Origin: Schizochytrium sp. CCTCC M209059 | Lineage: Eukaryota; Sar; Bigyra; Thraustochytrida; Thraustochytriidae | Direction of reading: 5' to 3' | Assembly (NCBI GenBank): GCA_000818945.1 | Contig: KN805373.1 | Span: 558,001-622,000 of the forward strand | Length of the DNA stretch: 64,000 bases | Shown here: positions 47,671-59,100 of the stretch, in pieces | Numbering within the stretch: position 1 is the stretch's first letter | Layout: every line of letters starts with the position of its first letter | The notes under the pieces: generated by a model | What the model was told of the DNA's origin: nothing | The model's database searches: none | Seen by the model: the letters and a program-made list of their open reading frames with translations, nothing else | Translations under genes and position numbers: made by a program

Positions 47671-48501
47671 ATGGGGACCTCCTCGTCGACGGCGCTGACG
47701 ACGGCGGACAAGAGCAAGGGTGGCGTAAGCGGCGCAGTGGAGACGGGCGGCAAGACTGGCAGACTGGTGCTGGCCAAGTGCAAGCTGACGCGCGTCCCGG
47801 CGGAGGTGTGGCTGCTCGGAGACAGGCTACGAAGCCTCGACCTCAGTGGGAACGCCTTGGAGAACCTGACGTCGCAGATTGGAGTTCTCACGAAACTGCA
47901 GAGCCTGCGGCTGAGCTGTAATGCGCTGCAGGAGCTTCCCATGGAGCTCATTCATTTGAGCGAATTACACACGCTACTTGCGGACCACAACAAATTGCAC
48001 ACGGTGGCAGCGGTGCTGCCTCGGCAAAAGCTGAAAAAGCTTGACCTTTCATATAACGCCTTTGAAGGCGAGGTGGGGCATCCGCGCCTGGCACTACCGC
48101 CGTGCACGGCATTGGCAAATCTTTCGCATAATCGAATTACGGGTTTCGCGCCTTCATTCGGTTTTGAGGCGCTGCAGGCCCTCGAAGAGCTCGACATTGA
48201 TGACAATGCCGTGCAGACCTTGCCGTCGGCCGTGGGTGAGATGACCAAGCTCAAGTGTCTCAAGGCGCGCAACAACCAGCTAGCAAGTGTGCCAAGTGAA
48301 ATTTTGGCAAAGACAGAGATACACCTCTTGCAACTCGATGGCAATCCGATTACAGTGGGGATACTGCGCGAGACGCCTGGATTTGATCTTTTTATGGCAC
48401 GCCGAGCAGAGCGAATCAATAAGGGCATTTCGCAGGGTCTTCATCCGGATCGTAGTATTTGCGGTCTCGCGGACGACGTGGAGCGAGAGATCAAACCTTG
48501 A
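47671..48501 (+). CDS. Leucine-rich-repeat protein, LRRC57-like, possibly N-myristoylated
   Basis: 276 residues with about seven LRRs of the LxxLxLxxNxLxxLP type: LRSLDLSGNALENL, LQSLRLSCNALQELP, LHTLLADHNKLHTV, LKKLDLSYNAFEGE, LEELDIDDNAVQTLP, LKCLKARNNQLASVP and LLQLDGNPIT. The start MGTSSSTAL fits an N-myristoylation signal, and the end GFDLFMARRAERINKGI resembles the LRRC57 tail (GYDKYMERF...). LRRC57 also starts MGNS. The length and the terminal features support a small membrane-associated scaffold of that type; function is unknown. The ATG at 47671 is preferred to the TTG two codons earlier. Confidence 0.8.
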   Translation: MGTSSSTALTTADKSKGGVSGAVETGGKTGRLVLAKCKLTRVPAEVWLLGDRLRSLDLSGNALENLTSQIGVLTKLQSLRLSCNALQELPMELIHLSELHTLLADHNKLHTVAAVLPRQKLKKLDLSYNAFEGEVGHPRLALPPCTALANLSHNRITGFAPSFGFEALQALEELDIDDNAVQTLPSAVGEMTKLKCLKARNNQLASVPSEILAKTEIHLLQLDGNPITVGILRETPGFDLFMARRAERINKGISQGLHPDRSICGLADDVEREIKP

Positions 48502-48914
48502 GTTGATGAAGACGTGGATGCTTGGACTTATATTTGCTTGCTCGATGCTCTAAATGTCTTTTTTCTCAAGGGCAGACTCAAGTGTGTACAGACGGGTTCG
48601 TTGCACGCTGTGCGGCGGCGGCAGCAAAATGTGCACGCGCTCTTTGTTTGTGCAAGGTCCTCCTGTCAAGACGCGAGGATTTTTTTTTAGCCCATTTGCT
48701 ATATTAGCTCTCGTTACTTTGAGACGAGCTGGACACTTGAATATATATCATTGTTGTGTTTTGTTGTCATGTTGCGATGGAGGGCGCGTTGTCAGAGAGA
48801 GAGAGAGAGAGAGATGAAGAGGTAAGTGCAAAAATGTTTTTGGACCAAAAGAAAGGCATGATTGATCATTGACTACGCTGGAACGAGATTGCAAGCCAGC
48901 GGCCAGAATTAACC
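48502..48914. other. Convergent 3' intergenic region
   Basis: 3' flank of the LRR gene and of the M20 gene; a (GA)n tract lies at 48798-48812. No supported ORF. Confidence 0.65.
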
Positions 48915-50471
48915 TTAAGAAGACTCCTTTTTCGCCTTGTAAAACGCCTGGAGCTTGGAGCAATAGAGGGATAGAATCTTGCAAGCGTTGAGCATATCTG
49001 AAAGCCTGCAATACTCGTTTTCGGCATGGTAGGCGTCAGAAGCACCAAATCCGGTGATTTGCAGGTCAAATCCGGCCCGCTGCATGGAGCGCACAAGCGG
49101 GAGCGAGCCACAAATCGAATAAGGCTTGACGGCGCCGCGCACCGACTTGATGGAATCGCAAATGGCGAGAAATCCCGGGGAATCAATGTTGCAGGCAATA
49201 CCTTCCATGAGGATTTCCTCGCCATCGTGAGCCCACTCGAGTTCCAGCTTGCCAATAAGATCCTCATCGGGGAGCTCGTACTTGGAAACAGGACCGCGCG
49301 TACCAAGGGCGGCGAAGCGCGTCTCGTTGAGCTCCTTGACCCATGTGTTCATGGACTCGATGACCTCGGCACAATCGTAAAAGGGCGTAAGACGAATATC
49401 ACCCGAGAACGTCGCGGTGGGTGGAATCTGATTGAGACCGCCCTTTGCTGCCGAGATTTGCGTCGGCTTGATGGTTGATGGGTTCAAGTAGCCAAAGCGT
49501 TTCTCCTCTGGGTGAGGGGCATACTTTGCATAGAACTTGTCCTGCAAGTACGCCGAGGCCTCGGTGAGCAACTCGATGGGGTTGACTGCAAGGTTGGGGA
49601 ATCCAGAGTGAAATCGTTTTCCAGTTGCCTTGAGGTGCCATTGTAGTGCGCCGGCGGTACCGATGCAAGGCTCGGAGTCGCTCGCGTCGATCCACAGGCT
49701 GGTGCCGTTCTGAAGAGCCTTGAGGTACCCCTTGGGTTCGAGGCCATCGACGCCAATGCCCGGCTTGTCGGTGGCTTCCTCGCTGCAAATAAAGACGGCA
49801 ACAATGTTGGCATGGGTCTCGGGGCGCTTCTTGGCAAGGGCTTCAAAGAAGAGCGTAAGGAGCGCAATATGACCGAGGCAGTCGGTAGTGCCGCGGCCGT
49901 ACATCATGTCGCCCTCGACCTGGAGATGAAAGGGGTCGCGCTTCCAGTTTTCCTTTACAGCGGGGACAACGTCCATGTGGGAGCCAATGAGGCCAATGGT
50001 TGGGGCATCTTTGCTGTCAGCAGCAGTGCTTGGGTAGCGAATGATGAGGTTACTGCGTCCGGGGGTGAAGGAGACCTGCTCGATTTCAAGAGGTCCGCCA
50101 TTTTCGGTGCTGTGCAAATTAAGGATATCCAAAACATGCTTGACCACGAGATCTTCCTTGGGAATAAACTCGGGCGGGAAATTTTGCAAGTGTTCGCTCT
50201 CGTCAAGGAGGCGGCCGAGAAAATCAACGAAGCGGGCTTCGTCAAGACGCAATTTGAAGGTGTCTTGGGCCTCGGGGATCGCTGGCGTCGAGCTGTAGAG
50301 CTTTTTCAGCTGCTCGTCGACGGAGTCCGCCTTTGCGCTGCTGCTGCCGCCAGCGCTCGACTTGGCGGCGCTGTTCTTGCGCGAGAGCACGACGGCGGTC
50401 GCAGCTGCGGCGGCGAGCGCGGCAAAGGCTGCGAGCGCGGCAGTTTGCGGGCCCTGGCCCTCGGAGGTCAT
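48915..50471 (-). CDS. M20 metallopeptidase-family amidohydrolase, acetylornithine deacetylase-like
   Basis: 518 residues. M20 enzymes use two zinc ions to cleave N-acyl or peptide bonds; the closest group by eye is plant-type acetylornithine deacetylase. Motifs: GSHMDVVPA (H165, D167), YGRGTTDCLGHIA (D197 bridges the metals), CSEEATD (E231 base, E232 ligand), DASDSEPCIGTAGALQWHLKATG and a C-terminal GFGASDAYHAENEYCRLSDM carrying the last His ligand and the H-A-x-N-E segment. A hydrophobic N-terminal stretch (about 10-30, ALAAFAALAAAAATAVVL) could be a signal anchor or organelle-targeting segment, which plain deacetylases lack. The function in arginine synthesis is inferred, not shown. The ATG is at 50471 and the start matches the family except for the extension. 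Confidence 0.85.
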   Translation of the reverse strand: MTSEGQGPQTAALAAFAALAAAAATAVVLSRKNSAAKSSAGGSSSAKADSVDEQLKKLYSSTPAIPEAQDTFKLRLDEARFVDFLGRLLDESEHLQNFPPEFIPKEDLVVKHVLDILNLHSTENGGPLEIEQVSFTPGRSNLIIRYPSTAADSKDAPTIGLIGSHMDVVPAVKENWKRDPFHLQVEGDMMYGRGTTDCLGHIALLTLFFEALAKKRPETHANIVAVFICSEEATDKPGIGVDGLEPKGYLKALQNGTSLWIDASDSEPCIGTAGALQWHLKATGKRFHSGFPNLAVNPIELLTEASAYLQDKFYAKYAPHPEEKRFGYLNPSTIKPTQISAAKGGLNQIPPTATFSGDIRLTPFYDCAEVIESMNTWVKELNETRFAALGTRGPVSKYELPDEDLIGKLELEWAHDGEEILMEGIACNIDSPGFLAICDSIKSVRGAVKPYSICGSLPLVRSMQRAGFDLQITGFGASDAYHAENEYCRLSDMLNACKILSLYCSKLQAFYKAKKESS

Positions 50472-52729
50472 GGTGCTGTGCTTGCCTGCTTGCTTGCGAT
50501 CTCGCCTACGCTCAGCTTGTTTGTCTGGATAGCCGAATTCCGGATTCTGACTTTTTCTCTTTTGTACCCTAATCGGTCGCTAAATATTGGGTTCTATGGA
50601 GCCCCCAAATGCAGAGTCGCGTAATTTATTCAACGGTCACTCAAACCAATTTTGGGGGTCTCGGCATTTTGGGGTCCGCCAGCCGCCAGCGCCAGGGCCA
50701 TTTTTGCTCCCGATGGTGAGACTCAAGACGCGTTTCTTGTTGCTCCTCCTCCACGTCTACTACCACTGCTACAAAAAGAAGAAGAAGGAGGACATGAAAA
50801 AGAAGAAGAAGAAGAAAAAGATTGCAGTCGGCAACGGGCCTGGTCTGGGACAGTTGCCGGTTGCGGCTCGTCATCGCGATCGCAGTCTTGACGGTCGCCA
50901 GGTCGCCAAAAAAAAAAGAAAAAAAAGAAAAAAAAAAAGAGAAACGCTGCTGCTGCTGCTGCTAATGCTGTTGCTGCTAATGCTGCTGCTGGTGCTTCCT
51001 CTCGCTGAGCATTCCTCTCGCAGCTCCTCTTGCTGCTCTTGGGAACAAGAATCATGCTCTAATCGAACGGACTCGAGAGTATCATGCACGCTTGCTCGCT
51101 CGCAAGCGCAAACGCCGACCGTCTCGACTTCATTCGAGTCGACTCGAGTTGGCTATGCAGGCTATGGATACGCACGGCGGCGAGAAAAATGAAAGAATGC
51201 AGCAGCAGCAGCAGCAGCAAGATCAGCAGCAGCGCGCACCCACCGAGGCTTTATCACACGGCGCGGGGGAGCGGTCTCAGTTCCGCAGCCTGCAGGCCTG
51301 GGGACTTGGACCCATCTATGCCAAGGTCGGCAGCCAAAAGTTAAAGGCGCTCCCTCCTCCACAAGCACCTGCCCTGCCAGCAGCCAGCAACAGCCAGGCA
51401 TCCAAGGCGTGCCTCAAGACTCGGGCGCCTGTTGGATCATTCACGACGAGCTTGCCTTCGGAAAAAGCTTGCCTTCGGAAAAAGCTTGCCTTACCTTGGC
51501 ATTCTTTCTTTCTTTCATTCTTTCAAGTCTTCGGAACTGGTCGAGGACCCGGGCGGAAATGCATTTCGGCGGCCTCCGTCGGCGGCACAGACTTGAGCCC
51601 GGGCCCGATCTCGTCGTAGTCTTGGGTTTCGGCTCGCAGCTGCCGGCCGGGTCCCCCTTCTCGGCGGGCGGGGCTTTGCAGGGGCGGAGAATTTGCGGCG
51701 CGGACCGCTCTCGCATAACGTCGCACCGACCGCAGTCGCGGCAGGCGCTCACGAGTTCGCCGTGGAGAAGACCCGTGAATCAATCAATCGATCGTCGGTC
51801 AGCCGAAAGCACGCTGGCGAAGGCTCGTGCCATGTTCGGCGCCGTGGATGCAGGGTTCGTATGGTAGCTTTTTGCTTAGCGTGGTTGGCGGTTTTAGCTT
51901 GGCTTGCTTGTCGCAGCCCCAGCTGCACCTGCGAGTGGAAGGACCCGAGAGCGTTCACGGTCGGCCTCACGCGTGGCCTCAAGGGCACCCACCTGATGCT
52001 TGGGGACAAGGGAAATCGACTCGATCGTGAAGAGGAAAGAAAGTTGAGCATGATGAATGTGACTTGAATATTATGGTAACGTGTATGATATTATGTTATA
52101 GACATGAGCGACGCCTTCCTTGCGTGTCCACGCGTGCTCGCATGCGTGCGTGCGTGGGAAAGAGCACGACTTTGATTGGAACGTTGCGAGCGCGGCAGGC
52201 AGACGAAAGGACGGCGTGCGCGGGGTGGAATGCATCAGGAATTGACATTTGGAAAAAGGGAAACAGGAACAGGACGTGATGTAGATGAACGTGACGGAAT
52301 AAGAATGATCCAATGGGAAGGGAGGAGTTTCGAAGAAGGGAGAGCGTGCCACTCGCTTTATTTTCGCGAGAAAAGAAGAAATTTCGCACAGGCTGAGGTC
52401 AATGGTCGTGCCTGGCGTGGCGGACGGCTTAGGTGAGTATATATGTATATTCAACCCTTCTTGTTTGTTGTTTGATTGTTGCTCGCTCGCTCCTTGCCGC
52501 TTGGATGGGGATATTTACTTGGGAGAAACACGGATGGCGTTTGTCCTTTGCATCCGATGAAGGGACAGCTTCGCGCGGCGCGCGAGACCAGGCGATTATG
52601 TGCGATTGTGCTCCTTTTGATTTTTGTGCTTTGGAGAGCGGCCGCACGAATTATAGAGAAACATGAACAAGAGCGCGCTTGGGTCCTCGCACGCTTTGCT
52701 TTCCACTGCCTTACATTGCGACGCTTTGC
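50472..52729. other. 2.3-kb region with simple repeats, no supported gene
   Basis: Contains AAG/A-rich tracts (50779-50825 and 50908-50940), a CTG-rich run (50945-50990), a CAG run (51198-51218), and a 17-base direct repeat GCTTGCCTTCGGAAAAA at about 51451-51484. Frames of 100-200 codons cover these tracts on both strands without domain resemblance. The M20 promoter lies at the left end. Confidence 0.55.
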
Positions 52730-53452
52730 TTAGCGAAGGCGAGTGTTGGCGCAATTGACGGCGGTGACGGTGGAGGCATCCATGGCGTGTTGCAGGCGCT
52801 GGCGCTGCTCCTGGCGACGCTGGCGCTCAACGTAGCGGCGATTCCGGAGCATGGCAAAAGATGTGATGTAGCACTCGCCGCTGCAGAAGAGGTGGCGCAT
52901 GGATGTGCCATCGCCGCTGGAGGATCCGGCGCCCGAATAGACGCACTTGCAATGCGCGCAGCGCTTGAAATGAATGTCCTTGGTGGCCGAGTCGTCGCTG
53001 TCGTTGAGGATGCGGCGCAAAAGCATGGCCTCCTCGCCGTCAGCAGAGGCAACGGAGCGCGTTGACATGGTGCGGCTGACAGCACTTGGTGAGTCGAGCG
53101 AGCGCGAGGTCACTGCGGTGGGGGTCGGCGGCGGCGACATGGCGAGTGCGCGGGCGAGTCCGCTGCGGCCCTTGAGGCAGGGCGAGACGGGCTGGTTGCT
53201 GGGGATCTCGTACGAGACGGAGAGCGTCGAGGCTGTCTCGTCGCACTCCGAGTCGGAGTCGGAGAAGGCAACAAAGGTGGTCTTGGCCGATGTAGCGGGC
53301 GAGACGGCGGCGTCGTCGCCGCGCCTACCGAGGGGCGCGCATGGTCGCTGCGGCTGCTCGCCGATGGGGTCCACGGAGGCCTCCGAGCCGCACGAGCGGG
53401 CCACGGGCGTCATCGAGCTCGCGCGCGCGCGCTTGGTCGCGAGAGTCTGCAT
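52730..53452 (-). CDS. Small FCS-type zinc-finger protein
   Basis: 240 residues. Residues 1-155 are Ser/Thr/Pro-rich and look disordered, with an acidic SDSDSECDE patch. At 165-200 is CAHCKC...FCSGECYITSF: C165, C168, C190 and C194, a C-x2-C-x21-C-x3-C finger with the FCS and aromatic spacing of FLZ (FCS-like) or MYM-type fingers. It is followed by a strongly basic Arg/Gln helix (RRYVERQRRQEQRQRLQ). FLZ proteins are plant regulators that bind SnRK1-type kinases; relation to them here is inference. The ATG at 53452 is preceded by GC-rich DNA and no upstream in-frame ATG is needed. A weak but real-looking gene because the finger is well formed. Confidence 0.6.
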   Translation of the reverse strand: MQTLATKRARASSMTPVARSCGSEASVDPIGEQPQRPCAPLGRRGDDAAVSPATSAKTTFVAFSDSDSECDETASTLSVSYEIPSNQPVSPCLKGRSGLARALAMSPPPTPTAVTSRSLDSPSAVSRTMSTRSVASADGEEAMLLRRILNDSDDSATKDIHFKRCAHCKCVYSGAGSSSGDGTSMRHLFCSGECYITSFAMLRNRRYVERQRRQEQRQRLQHAMDASTVTAVNCANTRLR

Positions 53453-56400
53453 GCTGGCTTGAGTTTCCGGTTCTGCTGGTTCTAGCTGCGTCTTTTCTCT
53501 CCGATGAGCTGAGCTGCAAGAGGAGACGACGGCGCGGGGCGAAGCGGGTCTGTCTGCGCACGAGCTCGCACGTTCGCTTGCTCGCTCGCTCGCTTTCTCG
53601 TTTGCTTGCTTGCTTTCTTGCTTGCTTATTCGCTGCGCCGAGTTCTCGCGCGGGGGGTCTCAGCCCGAGGCGAGCGTGTCCAGGTCGCGTTGGATGGGGT
53701 TTTGCCTCGAGGCGTGGCTTTTTTTTTTTTCTTTTCCTAACTTTTCTTTTCCTAGCTTTTCTTTTTTTCTTTCTCCCCCTTTCTTCCAACTTCCCCTTTT
53801 CCCTATCTTCCTTCTCCTGTTTTTCCTTTTTTGTTTTCCTTCCTTTCTTTCCTTTTTCTTTCATTTCATTTCGCCAGCTTGCAGCGAGCTCCCTTCTTCC
53901 TTGGAGCCTGCGCCCTCTTCCCCTTTTCTTTCTCTCCCTCCCTCCCTCCCTCGCTCCCTCGCATCTCCCTCCCTCCCGCCTGCTGACCCTGCCTCCCTCG
54001 CTCCCCGCCTCCGTGCACGGCAGCTCAGCGCAGGTCCTCGCCCTCGTCCACGGCAGCCGTGCGTGCCGCCAGCCGAGTCCAGCGAGCGCCGGAACGCCGC
54101 CGCCCGCGCGGCACGAGAGAGAGAGCGCGGGAAAGAGAGGGAGAGAGAGGGAGAGAGAGAGAGAGATCCAGCTGCTTGCTACTGGAGCATGCATGCAGAG
54201 CTAGCAAGCACAGAGGGAGCGTGCAGCACTCCGCCTTTCCCGCCAGGCTACGCGGCCAGCCAGCGAGCTAGCTAGCTCGACTCCAGTTGACTCCAGCCCG
54301 CACGCCGCGATCGATCGACCTATCGACGCGCCGCCGCGATCGAGCGGACCGTGCGCGCTCGGTCGCTGCAGTGCTGCTGGCGAGGGAGAGGGCGCCAGCG
54401 AGCGAGCGCGCGAGAGAGAGAGAGAGAGGGCGCGATGCTGCGATAGTATGCGAGGTAGCTAGCGCCAAGACTACCGAAACTGCGCGCGCAGAGTAGGGGG
54501 GAAGGGCGCGGAGGAGGGGGGGGGCGGCGACTTATCTTTGCCAGCGGGCTGCAAGTGGAGAATGGGCATAGAGTATAGTGGGTGGGCGGTTTGCGGCTGT
54601 TTCTGCAGCCCGGCGGCAAGGAGAGGAAGTTGGGGAGATCGAGGATATGGATTTATGGAGGGAGACACCGCCATGCTGCTTGCACGCCTGTGTTTCTGCG
54701 CGGTGGAAGACAACAAAGTGGGCCCCGGCTGCTGTAGAAGCGAGTGGCCATCTAACCCAAGCGAACAAGCAAGCAAGCAGACAGAGTTGAGTCCGCGGCA
54801 GGTCGCAGCTGCAGCCGGGAGAGTAGGATCTAGGAGGAAAGCAGTGCATTGTGAAAAGGCTAAAAAAGAAAAGAAAAGAAAAGAAAAGAAAAGAAATTTG
54901 GAAGATGAATTGACGGATAAATGAAGTTAAAAAATTCCCCCCCGCAATGGTAAGGTATCCTAACCCATTGCTACGTACGGACCCAGTGGGAAGTTTGCGT
55001 TTTCCCTTCTGCCGCAGTGTGAAGTGAGAGAATGAGTGAAGAAAGTTAAAAAGAATTGATAAAAAAAATACAAATGATTTTTTTTTTTAAAGCGCGCGCC
55101 GCTTTCCCTGCGTGCCGTCTCCACTCTCGCCTCAAGCCGCGGCTCCACCACCGGCCGTCGGTGCCGGCTGCTCTGCTATGCTCTGCTCTGCTCTGCCCTG
55201 CCCTGCCCTGTGATGCGCTGCGCTGCAGACGCACCTGCGCGCGGGGCGCCCCCCTCGCCTCGCCCGCTGCGCCTGCGCGGCTTTCACTTGCGCCATGTCT
55301 GCGGCACCGCCTGGGCCCAGACTCCCCCTTTTGTTGCGCCGGCGCCGCCCTTCTCTGGAAGCAGCGGCAGGAGCCACGGCCAGCAGGAACTCCGGCGTCG
55401 GTGACGAGCCGCCGCCGCCGTGGGTCCGCTCGCCCGCCGCCGCCGCCGGCACCTGCCTCGGGCCGAGGCCGCTAGCTCCGCAAACTCCGCGGGGTCGGGC
55501 CGGAGCGCGGCGGCAGCGGCGGCCGCGGAGCGCGGAGCGAGCAGGCTAGCGCCGCAAGGGTGGCGGCGGCAGGTAACAAGCGTGTCTTCAATTTCAACCA
55601 AGCAAGCAAGTCCAGGTCCACGATGGAGCTGATGCAGGCGGCGCGTTTAAGGTATACATTGCCGTCCACTACGGCCATTGACAAGAACACACTCACTTGC
55701 CTCGGCTCGGCTCAGCTTGCCTTGCATTGCCTGCTAGTGCAGTGGCACTCGCGTTCTCGCTTGTTTTCGTGCCTTGGATGCATGCATGGTCCTGCAATCT
55801 ATTCAGCCGGAGACTTGTAAGTGAGTGCAATGCGGTGTCATCAACGAACGCCATGCCGTGCAATTCACACGCTCTGGATTGCAGAGATTGCAGAGAGAGA
55901 CCGTCGTCGCCGAGACTGCAGTCCCTGCATGCTCGTAGCGCGATGCACGACCGCTTGGGACCGCCACGCACGACAACAGCCTCTGCGGGCCTGCCTGCCT
56001 GCAGACACACCCAGCCAGCTGCAACCAGCAGCCAACAAGCCAGCAGGCTTGCGCACACTCGCCGAGATGCCTTGACTAGGTATGGAGGATGCCCCGCATG
56101 GCGCAGGCCGTCGTCATGAACATGAAGGCCGCGCTTCCACGCAAAGTCCTGACCCGGACAGGCGTGCAATGGATGCCTTGGATTGCACCCGGGCCGGCAT
56201 CTTGAGCGCCGGTAGGGAGGGAAAGAGGGCTCTTTCTCTGGTCCTTACCTCACTCGCTCTCCGCATCGTATGCGGTGCATGCTTGCGCAGAAGGGCACCG
56301 CAGAAGAATGCCTATACCTTGCTCCCTCTAGTAGCTTCTTGCGGCTGCCTGGCAGCCAACAAAGCCGGGACAAGGGCGGTGCAAGGAAGGCAAACAGCAG

Positions 56401-59035
56401 GGGGAATGCGAAGGCGCGATAAAGGGATGATTGATTGGTTGATTAGATTCCGGACCCCGGCTAGGCAAGCCTTGCGCTGAGTAATAGATTGATCGTTGAC
56501 CTTCGACTCCCAATCGGCGCGAGAATACCGTCCGGTTTTGGTCCTAAAGGGTGATGTGCGGCTGGTGTGCACGCTACCTTCGAAAGGGCAAGCAGATATC
56601 ATGGCTTGGCGAGGGTTCCGTGCCAACGTGAATGAATGGCACGCACTTGACCTACCTCGGAGAGGTGTGGGACCTCCGTGCGGGGGCTGTCGACAGCACG
56701 GCCTTGATCCGGACCTACACTGCGCGTAGGCAGTAGCGAGCGGGTAGCCTACCCCACATGTTGAAAAAAAATATTTTTCCTTCCTTTCTTTCCAGGCCAA
56801 CTAACATAGATATAAGTATAGAGAGATAGATAGAAGAGAGCTGCGCCACTGCAGCCCCAGCGCACACCCCTGGGGCCGCCAACCGCAGCCGGCCCACTTG
56901 GCCATATCCGTCATTTGTCGACCACGCGAATGATCGATCGATCGCCCGCCAGCCAGTCAATCAGAGCTCGCCGCTCATGAAGCCAGACCGCGTCCGCCGC
57001 CTTCGTGGCCGCAGCGAGCTAGCTATAGCTACCTAGCCAGCTAGCTAGCAAGCAAGCAAGTAGGCAACAGCTGCCTCTGCCGTCTTGCTGCGCGCGGCCA
57101 TTGCTGTCGGCAGCGACATGCACGCGCAGGGTCCAACCCTCTCGTCACCTTGGCTGCGTGCCAGAGAGGAAATTAGTTGCTCGTCCCGCCAAACGCCGTG
57201 AATGAAATCGGCGCACGCACCTTGTCGTACTTGCCCGTTCTCTCGGTGGTCGCTAGCGCTGCAGGTGCACGCCGCGAAGCCGCCTTGCCGCGTCGTGCGC
57301 TCTTCGAGTCGAGCGCACGCCTACGTTTGCAGCCTCTCAGCCCGCCGCACACCCGTGTGGACTCACTCATGGCATGGCGTGCAGCCTGAGCCCGCTGCGC
57401 TGTCGCAGCAGCAGCCGGGCTGCCGCCGTCTCCGAGGGCGAGACAGGTGATGGAACGAGAAGGTAGCGAGGGCAAAGCAAGCCTCGACGACCAGCTGCGG
57501 GCGGTGCTGGAAGACGGAGGTCCTTACTTACTTACTATTTTGGTCGCTGGCAGACCGGCAGCGGAGAGGAGAGCTGCCGCAATTGCCGTCTGTGCTACGC
57601 CTGCAGCTGCGGTCTTCGGAGGCGCCGGGAGGAAGATAGATCTCAGTGACTAGCTCAACTCGGTTGAACAGGCCAAAAGAATCAACAGCGATGCGATCGA
57701 TGCGGTGCGACGCGATGTGATTCGACCCAAGACAACACGACCGCGAGACTCCACCGTGTTAAATGGAGTTATTTTTCAGATCAATTTTTTTTTCCCCCAA
57801 AGGCAGATGCTGCAGATGGCCTCGTACAAGTCTGGCTCGCATGAACCCACGCATGCATGCATGCATGCATGCATGTATGAAATTAAGCCACCGCAGCTGC
57901 ACTTGCCTGGCTGTTGCTGGTGCGTCCAACTCGATTGCTTGATTTGCGGTTTCTCCGTGCATTGCCAGAGAGACCATGCCTTGTGCAGCACCCTGCAAGC
58001 CAGTGCAATGCGAGCGCGACGTCAGCAAGGCTGGTCTGGACTCTCAAGGAAACGTCCGCTAATGAAGACTAGTCTCTTGGCCTAAGGGCCTGTCTAGTTA
58101 AGAAAAGTCCTCCCCGGCGGCGGCGGCCGACGCCCGATTGATCCCGAGGTGAGTCTTTAAGGGCGCAAAGACGGCGCAGGCGCGCAAGCAGGACGCCGCG
58201 TCGACGGAGTCCAACAGCGCGTGCGGATCCTCTCTGGCCCGTCCCGTGCCGCTAAACGAGTTTTCTTCTCGAAGCAGCCCGGACGCTGCTTGCCTTCGCA
58301 GCTAGCGCAGGCCCTCCAGTACTCGGCCGGCCTGTCTTAGTTGCCTTGCCGCCTCGTGAGCCTGGTGAACGAGTTGCCTCGTCGCTGGCTGGTGGCTGTT
58401 GACAGTGCATATGAGGCGCGCAACAAGTAGTTGGCTACATGCGCAACGCATACATTTCGTCTTTCGTGTTCACCCACTCACTCTCCGCGCGCGCCACGCC
58501 GCAGCAATTGGCAGCTGTCGCATAGTACTTGTCTTTTGGACGCGCGCGGACTCAACTTGCCAGGAAGGTAGACACACAAAACGCAAGCCGGACCGCTGCC
58601 CTTTTCTCATTAACGCGTCGCTTGGAATGGATCCGGCGTCGCGCTGCGCAATCGTGCTGCAGCCAGAACCAGGCAGGCGTGCAGGCTGGTGATCCCCGAG
58701 ATTGAACCCACAGCTTCAGACAAGCTGCTAGCTTTGGTCTGCGGTGTAAACGGAACTCATCCCACAATTGCAGTTGTTTTCTTTTTTTACGTTGTCTGTG
58801 GCGTTTTTTTTTTCTTTTTTCCGTTTTGTTTGCTTCCAGAAAAGCCTCGCCCCGAGAGCTGGCTGGCAGAGAATTAAACTCTCTTTCACTTTTCGATCTT
58901 CCATATTTTTTCACTCTTTATTTATTTTGATTTTCCTTTTCAATGCATTTTTTTTGTTCCCGGTCGCGCATGGTTGGAGGATCGAAGTCGTGGAAGAGCG
59001 CAGCGCGCGCCTCGTCCAAGCGTTGGCCGTGTTTT

Positions 59036-59100
59036 CCTTCCTTCCTTCCTGCCCTCCTTCCTTCCTTCCTTCCTTGCTTCCTTCCTTCCTTCCTTCCTCT
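59036..59100 (+). repeat. (TTCC)n imperfect microsatellite
   Basis: Runs of TTCC units (CCTTCCTTCCTT...), broken by short interruptions. Confidence 0.85.

Noticed and set aside
53325..54204. Plus and minus frames of about 287 codons rich in Ser/Phe or Lys/Arg
   Set aside because: They translate T-rich pyrimidine tracts and a GA repeat, with no domain. The minus one overlaps the start of the zinc-finger gene in another frame.
56312..56800. 162-codon minus frame and an opposing 77-codon plus frame
   Set aside because: The stretch looks less repetitive than its surroundings, but neither strand gives a recognisable family and I could not match it to rRNA or a transposon.
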